Made by a program: the position numbers and the translations under genes. A stretch of DNA of 18,892 bases from Firmicutes bacterium CAG:884 (GTDB lineage Bacteria > Bacillota_I > Bacilli_A > RF39 > UBA660), in the NCBI GenBank assembly GCA_000433875.1, contig HF993319.1, positions 16,361 through 35,252 of the forward strand. The letters are read 5' to 3'. Shown here piece after piece: positions 6,067 through 12,652 of the stretch (positions are counted from its first letter, which is position 1; each line of letters begins with the position of its first letter). Below the pieces are notes generated by a model that did not search any database, was not told where the DNA came from, and worked only from the letters and a program-made list of their open reading frames with translations.

Positions 6067-6501
6067 ATGAAAAATAGTTATATGCAAAGAGCAGAAGATG
6101 TAAAACGTGATTGGTACGTTATAGACGCTACTGATGTTAACTTAGGTAGACTTGCTACTAAAGTTGCTCATGTTTTACGTGGTAAGCATAAACCAACTTA
6201 TACACCACATATTGATTGTGGAGATTGTGTAATCGTTGTTAATGCTTCAAAAGTTAATCTAACAGGAGATAAGTTAGATAGTAAAATGTATTATAACCAC
6301 AGTGGTTATACAGGTGGTCTTCGTGAGAGAACTGCTAGAGTAATGAAAGAACAATACCCAGTAGAAATGGTTGAAAGGGCTGTTAAAGGTATGCTTCCAA
6401 AAGGACGTTTAGGACGTCAAATGTATACAAAATTATTTGTATATGAGGGAGAAAATCATCCACATATGGCTCAAAAACCAATCAAAATGGAAGTTAAATA
6501 G
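6067..6501 (+). CDS. rplM: 50S ribosomal protein L13
   Basis: L13 is an early-assembly protein of the 50S subunit. The 144-residue product has the family blocks WYVIDATDVNLGRLATKVA, LRGKHKPTYTPH, DCGDCVIVVNA, YYNHSGYTGGL and RAVKGMLPKGRLGRQM, and normal length. AAAGGGA precedes ATG 6067. It is transcribed with rpsI from the consensus promoter at 5963 and probably regulated by the leader RNA in between. Confidence 0.97.
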   Translation: MKNSYMQRAEDVKRDWYVIDATDVNLGRLATKVAHVLRGKHKPTYTPHIDCGDCVIVVNASKVNLTGDKLDSKMYYNHSGYTGGLRERTARVMKEQYPVEMVERAVKGMLPKGRLGRQMYTKLFVYEGENHPHMAQKPIKMEVK

Positions 6502-6509
6502 GAGGAAAT

Positions 6510-6923
6510 ATGGCTGATAGATTATTTATTGGAACAGGTCGCAGAAAGTCTTCTGTAGCACAAGTTAGAATGGTACCTGGTACAGGTAAAATTACTGTTA
6601 ATGGTCGTGACGTTCATGAATTCTTTCCATATGAAACTAACGTTATGGATTTAAAACAACCACTTGTTGCAACTAACAATGAAGAAACTTTTGATATTGA
6701 TGTAGTTGTTAAAGGTGGCGGATTTACAGGTCAAACTGGCGCTATTCGTTTAGGTATTACTCGTGCTTTACTTGAATATGATAAGGCTAATGAAGGTAAT
6801 GAAAATAGTTATCGTAAACTTTTAAAGGTTGCTGGATTTGTTACTCGTGATTCTCGTAAGAAAGAACGTAAAAAACCAGGACTTAAAGCTGCTCGTCGTG
6901 CACCACAATTCTCTAAGAGATAA
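6510..6923 (+). CDS. rpsI: 30S ribosomal protein S9
   Basis: S9 reaches the decoding centre of the 30S subunit with its C-terminal tail. The 137-residue protein has GTGRRKSSVAQVR, ITVNGRD, VKGGGFTGQTGAIRLGITRA and the conserved tail RRAPQFSKR, whose last Arg contacts P-site tRNA. It is slightly longer than the usual 130 residues because of a small insert near NEGNENS. It lies 8 bp after rplM with its own AGGAGG, in the universal rplM-rpsI pair, and is followed by a terminator. Confidence 0.97.
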   Translation: MADRLFIGTGRRKSSVAQVRMVPGTGKITVNGRDVHEFFPYETNVMDLKQPLVATNNEETFDIDVVVKGGGFTGQTGAIRLGITRALLEYDKANEGNENSYRKLLKVAGFVTRDSRKKERKKPGLKAARRAPQFSKR

Positions 6924-6939
6924 TTTTATAGAATTGTTA

Positions 6940-6971
6940 AACTCAATAATTTTAAATTATTGGGTTTTTTG
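6940..6971 (+). terminator. Terminator after rpsI
   Basis: AACTCAATAAT (6940-6950) pairs with ATTATTGGGTT (6956-6966, one G-U pair) around a 5-nt loop and runs into TTTTTT. Confidence 0.85.
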
Positions 6972-7001
6972 TTAGACTTTTCATATTATTTTTGATAAAA
7001 T
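6972..7001 (+). promoter_or_regulatory. Promoter of the 7024-8714 operon
   Basis: TTAGAC (6972-6977), 18 bp, TAAAAT (6996-7001) with an extended -10 (TGA). The predicted transcript start near 7008 lies after the in-frame ATG at 7006, which favours ATG 7024 for the first gene. Confidence 0.6.
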
Positions 7002-7023
7002 TATTATGAAAAGAGGTTGTACT

Positions 7024-7233
7024 ATGATTTTAGAGGGTAATGTTATAAGTATTGATAAGTGTTTTGGTAAAGTTTTAGTTGGTTCACGTGAATACTTTTT
7101 TCCTTTAGAAATTGTTTATGGTGATAAGATAGAAGTTGGAGATCGTGTTAAGATTAGAATTGATAATGATTTTCCAAGTATTGTTACAAAATACGAAATT
7201 ATTGAGTTGGAGGAATTTTTAGATGTTGATTAA
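7024..7233 (+). CDS. Small acidic protein of unknown function
   Basis: The 69-residue product (MILEGNVISIDKCFGKVLVGS onward) is chosen from ATG 7024 because AGAGGT lies 7 nt upstream and the predicted transcription start excludes ATG 7006. Alternating hydrophobic and glycine-containing strands (GNVISID, FGKVLVGS, YFFPLEIV, GDRVKIRID, SIVTKYEII) suggest a small all-beta barrel of OB or SH3 type, although no family is recognised. The tail is acidic (ELEEFLDVD). It overlaps the downstream methyltransferase gene by 11 bp, so the two are translationally coupled; an accessory role in RNA modification is only a guess. Confidence 0.65.
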   Translation: MILEGNVISIDKCFGKVLVGSREYFFPLEIVYGDKIEVGDRVKIRIDNDFPSIVTKYEIIELEEFLDVD

Positions 7234-8080
7234 TAGAGATTTTAAAGATTATGAATGTATAGATGCTGGTAATGGTGAAAAAATTGAAAGATTTGGTAAA
7301 ATTATTTTAAGAAGACCTGATCCTCAAGCTATGTGGAATTCTAATTTGGATGAATATAAAAAATTAGATGGTTTTTATCATAGAAGTGATAAAGGTGGGG
7401 GGTATTGGGAATATTTTACAAAGTTTCCACCTTATTTTACGATTAATTATAAAGATTTGACTTTTAAAGTTGGTCCAACTAATTTTAAACATATGGGTAT
7501 TTTTCCAGAACAAGCTGTTAATTGGGATTATATGATGGATAAGATTAGAAATAGTGGTAGAAAAATTAAGGTTTTGAATCTTTTTGCATATACTGGTTGT
7601 GCGACTATGGCTTGTAGTAAGGCAGGCGCGGATGTTGTACATGTTGATGCTTCTAAGGGTATGATTGAATGGGCTAAAGAAAATATGAGATTATCGCATT
7701 TAGAAAATAATAGCATTCGTTTTATATGCGATGATTGTTTAAAGTTTGTTCAAAGAGAGTTTAGAAGGGGCAATAAATATGATGCTATTATAATGGATCC
7801 CCCTAGTTATGGTAAGGGACCAAATGGTGAAGTTTGGAAGTTTGAAGATTCTTTATATGTTTTGATTGAAGCTTGTAATAAGATATTAAGTGATAAACCT
7901 TTATTTTTCCTTATTAATTCTTATACAACAGGTGTTTCTAGTACGGTTCTTGCTAATATTTTAAAAACTACTATTAAATTAGATGGTAAGATTAGTTGTG
8001 GGGAAGTTGGTATACCTATTACAAAAAGAGATTTAATTTTACCTTGTGGTATATATGGAAGATGGGAAGAAAATGATTAA
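7223..8080 (+). CDS. RlmI-like class I SAM-dependent rRNA methyltransferase
   Basis: The 285-residue protein has a Rossmann methyltransferase domain: SAM-binding VLNLFAYTG (residues 117-125), an acidic strand end VHVDAS (139-144), FICDD (167-171) and the motif IV DPPSYG (192-197). These match the RlmI/YwbD family, which makes 5-methylcytosine in 23S rRNA. The N-terminal part is short, with WEYFTKFPP and FKHMGIFPEQ before the catalytic domain, and there is no PUA domain like that in E. coli RlmI. The exact target base is therefore not assigned. GGAGG stands 9 nt upstream of the ATG. The stop overlaps the start of the following pseudouridine synthase, forming an RNA-modification operon. Confidence 0.8.
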   Translation: MLINRDFKDYECIDAGNGEKIERFGKIILRRPDPQAMWNSNLDEYKKLDGFYHRSDKGGGYWEYFTKFPPYFTINYKDLTFKVGPTNFKHMGIFPEQAVNWDYMMDKIRNSGRKIKVLNLFAYTGCATMACSKAGADVVHVDASKGMIEWAKENMRLSHLENNSIRFICDDCLKFVQREFRRGNKYDAIIMDPPSYGKGPNGEVWKFEDSLYVLIEACNKILSDKPLFFLINSYTTGVSSTVLANILKTTIKLDGKISCGEVGIPITKRDLILPCGIYGRWEEND

Positions 8081-8714
8081 TGTTTTATATGAAGATAATC
8101 ATATAATTGTTGTTATGAAACCGGCTAATGTTCCTGTTTGTGAGGATAGTTCTGGTGATTTAGATTTACTTAGTATGGTTAAACATTATTTAGAAGAAAA
8201 GTATAATAAAAATAATGCTTTTGTTGGGCTTGTTCATAGGCTTGATCGACCTGTTGGAGGTGTTATGGTTTTTGCGAAAACTTCTAAAGCTGCTAGTAGA
8301 TTGAGTGATCAAATTAGAAAAGGTGAAATGAAAAAGAAGTATTATGCTGTTGTTATGGGAAAGACTTTAGAAAGGGGTATTTTTGTTGATAAGTTAGAAA
8401 AAGACAGCAAGAAAAATATTTCTTTTGTTTCGGATAATGGTAAAGAATCTATTCTGGAATATGAAAGAATAAAAACTAATGGGGAAATGTCACTCGTTTC
8501 TATTGATTTGAAAACTGGTAGAAGTCATCAGATAAGGGTTCAGTTTTCACATCATGGTTTTCCTTTGTATGGTGATCAAAAATATAATAAAAAAGCTAAG
8601 ATGCATACGCAAATAGCTTTGTTTGCTTATAGTTTATCTTTTCTTCATCCTACTTTGAAAAAAGAGTTAGTTTTTTCAGTTGATATTCCTAAAATATATC
8701 CTTATAATTTTTAA
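8073..8714 (+). CDS. RluA-family pseudouridine synthase
   Basis: This 213-residue enzyme isomerises uridine to pseudouridine in rRNA or tRNA. It shows the RluA motif HRLDRPVGGVMVFAKT with the catalytic Asp, an early VLYEDNHIIVVMKP, KKYYAVVMG, and LKTGRSHQIRVQFSHHGFPLYGD. No S4 domain precedes the catalytic domain, so it is the short form; the substrate site cannot be read from sequence. I choose ATG 8073, which overlaps the methyltransferase stop, because the protein then begins MINVLYEDNHI like its relatives; an upstream ATG at 8046 adds unrelated residues. Its stop shares two bases with the convergent ZIP gene. Confidence 0.87.
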   Translation: MINVLYEDNHIIVVMKPANVPVCEDSSGDLDLLSMVKHYLEEKYNKNNAFVGLVHRLDRPVGGVMVFAKTSKAASRLSDQIRKGEMKKKYYAVVMGKTLERGIFVDKLEKDSKKNISFVSDNGKESILEYERIKTNGEMSLVSIDLKTGRSHQIRVQFSHHGFPLYGDQKYNKKAKMHTQIALFAYSLSFLHPTLKKELVFSVDIPKIYPYNF

Positions 8715-9451
8715 CTAAACATTAGGTCTAGTATTGTCATTATTAGAAATCCAATCATAAAGACAATAGACATAATGTCTTTTTTTTGTGATCTTTGGCT
8801 TTCAGGTATTAGTTCACTTATGCTTACAAATATCATTGCACTTGCTGCAAACATTAACATATATGGTAAAAGTATTTGGGTTTTAGTTACTAGATATGCT
8901 CCTAAACAAGCGAATATTGGTTCTACGATAGCGCTTAAACTGCCATATATAAATGCTTTGGTTTTGGTATATCCTTCTTTTAATAGTGGTAATGATATAG
9001 CGGCTCCTTCAGGAAAGTTTTGAAGACCAATTCCTAAGGCGACTGCAAAGGCTGCACCAATATTTGTTTTGGCAAGAGTTCCAAAGGCAACACCTATTGC
9101 AAGTCCTTCTGGTATATTGTGTAGAGTTATGGAAAATAGTAGTAAAAGTGATTTTTTGTTTTCTAGTTTAGAACATAATTTTTCTAGTATAAATAATAGA
9201 ATTGTACCACCTATAAAACCTATTACTGTTGGTAATAAAATGTTTGTATTTTGAGTTTCGATTGCTGGTAATATGAGTGAGAAAAATGAAGCGGCAATCA
9301 TTATTCCTGATGAAAATGATAGCATTGCTTCGTGAATTATTTTGTTTGTTTTTTTGAAGAAAAAAACTATACTTGATCCTAACGCTGTTATTAGAAATGT
9401 TATTGTTCCTGCTAACAGAGCTAGTAATATTGGGTTAAGATTATTAAACAT
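8711..9451 (-). CDS. GufA-type ZIP metal transporter
   Basis: The 246-residue membrane protein carries the two ZIP metal-binding signatures, HNIPEG and QNFPEG, in consecutive helices. The His/Gln pair is typical of the GufA branch (the group of Bordetella ZIP), which moves Zn2+ and other divalent metals into the cytoplasm. About eight hydrophobic helices are visible, with a short, His-poor cytoplasmic loop (KLCSKLENKK) between helices 3 and 4. SSGIMIAASFFSL and a late SELIPE are also characteristic. GGAGGT lies 6 nt before the start. The gene is convergent with the pseudouridine synthase, with overlapping stops and no terminator between them. Metal choice cannot be told from sequence. Confidence 0.88.
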   Translation of the reverse strand: MFNNLNPILLALLAGTITFLITALGSSIVFFFKKTNKIIHEAMLSFSSGIMIAASFFSLILPAIETQNTNILLPTVIGFIGGTILLFILEKLCSKLENKKSLLLLFSITLHNIPEGLAIGVAFGTLAKTNIGAAFAVALGIGLQNFPEGAAISLPLLKEGYTKTKAFIYGSLSAIVEPIFACLGAYLVTKTQILLPYMLMFAASAMIFVSISELIPESQRSQKKDIMSIVFMIGFLIMTILDLMFS

Positions 9452-9541
9452 TGTACCTCCTATAGATAGGTTATTCTATAAAGTGAGAAATGTTAATGAT
9501 AAATATATAATATTATAATAATTGAAAGAACGAAAAATGAA

Positions 9542-9646
9542 ATGTATATTGTGACATTATATTTGATTGATGAACAACATTATTTAGCAAATGTTTTAAA
9601 AGAATACGAAAAACATAAAAAACTCCTTAAAATTAAAGGAGTTTAA
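9542..9646 (+). CDS. Possible 34-residue small protein
   Basis: An open frame reads MYIVTLYLIDEQHYLANVLK and ends EYEKHKKLLKIKGV, with its stop at the 3' arm of the hairpin at 9620-9644. The composition is protein-like: a hydrophobic first third, then an amphipathic, Lys-rich helix. Only a weak GAAAG ribosome site and TATAAT-like boxes without a good -35 are upstream. The frame is open from 9503, so it may be the tail of a lost gene. No family is recognised. Confidence 0.25.
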   Translation: MYIVTLYLIDEQHYLANVLKEYEKHKKLLKIKGV

Positions 9647-9734
9647 GTATTTTTTTTACCGGATAACACAACTTATAAAAGTTATGTTTCCAGGACTTAT
9701 ATAACACTTGGTCATTGAGTAATTAAATTGTAGC
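9607..9734 (-). ncRNA. Unclassified structured small RNA
   Basis: On the minus strand a promoter-like pair (9741-9768) is followed by about 130 nt with no good ORF, ending in an intrinsic terminator. The body can fold into one long rod: AAGTGTT with AATACTT (7 bp), an internal loop, CC(T)GGA with TCCGG (5 bp), then CATAACTT with AAGTTGTG (8 bp including G-U pairs) capped by a TTAT loop. It does not match the conserved cores I know of SRP RNA, 6S RNA, tmRNA or common riboswitches. It could be a free regulatory RNA or an attenuator for the ZIP gene 150 nt further on. Confidence 0.45.
9620..9644. terminator. Bidirectional intrinsic terminator
   Basis: AAACTCCTT (9620-9628) and AAGGAGTTT (9636-9644) form a 9-bp stem. 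On the minus strand it is followed at once by a T-rich run; on the plus strand a run of eight T follows after a short gap. Confidence 0.7.
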
Positions 9735-9740
9735 ATCTAT

Positions 9741-9768
9741 ACTATATATATATGTTTTTGTATGTAAA
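9741..9768 (-). promoter_or_regulatory. Probable minus-strand promoter of the small RNA
   Basis: Read on the minus strand, TTTACA (9763-9768) is followed after 16 bp by TATAGT (9741-9746), giving a start near 9734. The surrounding TA repeats lower confidence in the -10 assignment. Confidence 0.45.
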
Positions 9769-9784
9769 TTATTTTTTTCATACC

Positions 9785-9813
9785 TTGATATTATTATAAA
9801 AAAATGATATATT
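9785..9813 (+). promoter_or_regulatory. Promoter of the giant paralogue operon
   Basis: TTGATA (9785-9790), 17 bp, TATATT (9808-9813). The predicted start near 9820 coincides with the AGGAG ribosome site (9819-9823), so the leader would be extremely short. Confidence 0.5.
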
Positions 9814-9832
9814 AATGTAGGAGTATGATAAT

Positions 9833-12652
9833 ATGGTAGAAGATATTAAAAGGGCTATTGATAATAATGATATTAACAAACTGTATGCTTGTGGCTTTTT
9901 TGTGAATTCTACTATTAAAGAATATATTTTACTTAATAAAAAAAGAATTATTAATGATATTTTAAATCTTAAATTATGGTTAGATGATGAAGTAATTGTT
10001 ACATATTTTGATGATAATGATTTTGTTAAAGCGTCAATTATGGCTTCTAATGTAGATGTGGCTAGATTATTTAATAATGAAGAAATTAATAATTTTTTGA
10101 TTAATAATATGAATCATATTGTTAAATTTATGAATGAAAAATTGTATACATTATCAAATAAAACTCCGAAATCCTTATTAAACAATTTAAATTTTATTAA
10201 ACTATGTTTAGATAATGGTTTTATTAATATACTTGATTTTGTTTCTGATAATAATTACTATTTAAAAAATAAGGAACGTATAGATAAAGTTTGTTATGAT
10301 AAAATTATTTTGGGAATTATTAAAATTGATGAGTTTAGTTCAAAAAGGCTTTTAACAAATCAAGACTTTTTAATTGCATCGATACTTGGTAATAATTATA
10401 ATGTTTTATTATTTAGCAAATCACCTTATTTAGATAAATATATAGAAAATAATTATAAAAAACTTTATAAAAAAATAGAAGGATTTATAAGAAGTAATGA
10501 TTATTTTTTGAAAAAAGAAGTTAATATACAATTGCCTTTCTTTTTAGGAATAATTAAAAAACAGATTAATGATGAAATTAATAATAAAAGATTTGATGTA
10601 TCTTTACTTAAAATGTTAGATAATGATGAGTTTTATAATTTTGTTTCTTATTTAGATGATAATACAAAAAAAGATTTTTTTGGTAAAAAGATATATCAAC
10701 TATATCAATTTTATGGAAATACTTTATTTAGAATTGGTTATGAAAAAATTAATTCAATAGGTATGTTTTCAATTACCTTATTTGAAAGATTTGTTAAAAT
10801 ATTTTGCTTTGATGATAATATAAAAATGGAAAATGTTAGATCACTATATTTTAATATTTTATATGAAGAATTTGATAGAAAAAGTAAGTTTAAAAATAAT
10901 TCTGCTATAATATTTGAAAATTCTATTGATACTAATGGAATAATAAATGATAAATTAAATGAAAAAATCGAAGAATTAAAAAATATTTTGGGTTCATCTT
11001 ATTATGATTATTTGGTTAATTTAATAAATAATAATTATAATTTAGATGTTAATAAACCTTTTAATGAAATAGTAAATGATGTATTTGATGCTTATAGAAG
11101 AGCTAGTATATCTTTAGATGATAATAAAAAGAATAGATTAAATATAATAATTGATGGTTTATGTAAAGCTGCTTATAAAAGAGAATTTGATTTATTTGCA
11201 TCTTCAAAAATGGATTTTAGTGATGGATATCCATTTCTTGTTGAACCAAGTGATATTTATGTGAAAAGATTTTATAAAGAAAAGAAGTTAGAAATTATTA
11301 AAGATAGTTTCTTAAATGATGAGAATAAATTTAATGAATTATGTTCAAATATATATGATGAGAGTATTCCTTATGATAATTATGTTGAAGAAGTAAGAAA
11401 ATATTTAAAAACGGGTAGATATGCAATATATGATATTAACAAAAATGTTGATAACTATTTAAGTAAGTTTGTTGATGATTTAAATGTTGATGGTATTTGT
11501 GTTGAATACTTTAATTTACCTTTAACAGATGAATATTTGAAAGCATATTTTAATAAAAATACTATTTTAAATATACTTAAAGATATTAATATAAATAAAT
11601 TATTGATTATGTTAAATGATGATAATTATGATAGTTTTAAAGATGTTTTTTATGATAAACAGATTTTATATATGTTAGATGTATTTAGTACAATTCATTC
11701 GTTTTATAATATTTCTAATATTGTATCTTTGATTGATAATTTTTGTTTGGTTGATAAAGAAAACATATATGAAATGTTTAAGTGTTCTAATAGTTATGTT
11801 AGAGTTCCTTCGATATTCAGAACAATCTTTGATAATAGTTGTGATTATATAAAAAATGATTCTAAAGTGATAAAGGAACTTTTAAAAAGAGGGTATAAAA
11901 CTTTGCTTAAAAGAAGTTTACCAATTCCTAATATTTCTAAAAAGTATGTTGTTAATAATCATGAGATAAGTGTAATGATAGGAGGATATGATTTTAAGGA
12001 TGTTTATTTACCAATAATGGTAAATTCAAGTGTTTTTGTTAATTCTAAATATGATGATTTGCACAAATATATTTTTAGTAATGAAAATGGTTTTATTATT
12101 AAGTTTTATGATAATAAAATTATTGGTATTGTATTTGGTATTAGATATGGCAATACTTTGTTTTTATCGAACCTAGCAAGTGTAGTTCATATGAGTTATA
12201 TTATGGAGCCTCTTAAAAAGTTTGCGCTTTCTATTATAGATGAGTGCAAAAAAAATAATGATAATTTAGGTCATATATATTTAGCAAATATGGGTAGTGA
12301 TGATAAAACTTATACTTTAATTAATGGTCTTGTTTCTGTGCAAACAGATTATAATAAAAATGGTCTTGCTTTGTATGATAATATGTCTAAAATCAATGCA
12401 AAAGCTTTGATGAAATATCCTATTACTACTTATTTATTAGAATGTGAACAAGCAAAGATAAGAGGAAATCAAATTAAGATTCTTGATTTATTCGGAAATG
12501 ATGAAGAGGGATTAATTAATGATTTTGAGTATGAAAATATTAAATATGCTGGAAGATCTTGGTATAAAAATGAAGATGCTTTTGTTGTTGGTAAGATTGA
12601 TAATAGTATTTTAAAAGAATTGTCTAGTATAAAAGAAAGGAATATAAACTAA
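9833..12652 (+). CDS. Very large protein of unknown function, paralogue 1
   Basis: The 939-residue protein is rich in Asn, Lys, Asp and Ile and has no signal peptide or membrane helix, so it is probably cytoplasmic. The N-terminal third looks like degenerate helical repeats (TPKSLLNNLNFIKLCLDNGF and similar units). Further blocks recur in the following gene: GYPFLVEPS (about 464), NIVSLIDNF (about 629), and a C-terminal region NGFIIKF-(x)n-RYGNTLFLSNLA (about 751-778), ending with SWYKNEDAFVVGKI. The last part has a beta-alpha pattern somewhat like an acetyltransferase fold, but no firm family can be named. The GSCLR motif of the paralogue is absent here (NSSVFVNSKYDDL instead). AGGAG lies 9 nt before ATG 9833. 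The stop overlaps the next start by one base. Confidence 0.85.
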   Translation: MVEDIKRAIDNNDINKLYACGFFVNSTIKEYILLNKKRIINDILNLKLWLDDEVIVTYFDDNDFVKASIMASNVDVARLFNNEEINNFLINNMNHIVKFMNEKLYTLSNKTPKSLLNNLNFIKLCLDNGFINILDFVSDNNYYLKNKERIDKVCYDKIILGIIKIDEFSSKRLLTNQDFLIASILGNNYNVLLFSKSPYLDKYIENNYKKLYKKIEGFIRSNDYFLKKEVNIQLPFFLGIIKKQINDEINNKRFDVSLLKMLDNDEFYNFVSYLDDNTKKDFFGKKIYQLYQFYGNTLFRIGYEKINSIGMFSITLFERFVKIFCFDDNIKMENVRSLYFNILYEEFDRKSKFKNNSAIIFENSIDTNGIINDKLNEKIEELKNILGSSYYDYLVNLINNNYNLDVNKPFNEIVNDVFDAYRRASISLDDNKKNRLNIIIDGLCKAAYKREFDLFASSKMDFSDGYPFLVEPSDIYVKRFYKEKKLEIIKDSFLNDENKFNELCSNIYDESIPYDNYVEEVRKYLKTGRYAIYDINKNVDNYLSKFVDDLNVDGICVEYFNLPLTDEYLKAYFNKNTILNILKDININKLLIMLNDDNYDSFKDVFYDKQILYMLDVFSTIHSFYNISNIVSLIDNFCLVDKENIYEMFKCSNSYVRVPSIFRTIFDNSCDYIKNDSKVIKELLKRGYKTLLKRSLPIPNISKKYVVNNHEISVMIGGYDFKDVYLPIMVNSSVFVNSKYDDLHKYIFSNENGFIIKFYDNKIIGIVFGIRYGNTLFLSNLASVVHMSYIMEPLKKFALSIIDECKKNNDNLGHIYLANMGSDDKTYTLINGLVSVQTDYNKNGLALYDNMSKINAKALMKYPITTYLLECEQAKIRGNQIKILDLFGNDEEGLINDFEYENIKYAGRSWYKNEDAFVVGKIDNSILKELSSIKERNIN

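Noticed and set aside
7364..7716. Two minus-strand ORFs inside the methyltransferase gene
   Set aside because: They are antisense shadows of a clear enzyme frame, without ribosome sites or recognisable protein pattern.
8775..9254. Two plus-strand ORFs opposite the ZIP gene
   Set aside because: The minus frame has full ZIP signatures and a GGAGGT start; the opposite frames are low-information shadows.
9640..9830. Plus-strand riboswitch for the giant paralogue genes
   Set aside because: A terminator before rather than after the structured part and a promoter right at 9785 argue against it; the minus-strand reading explains promoter, fold and terminator better.
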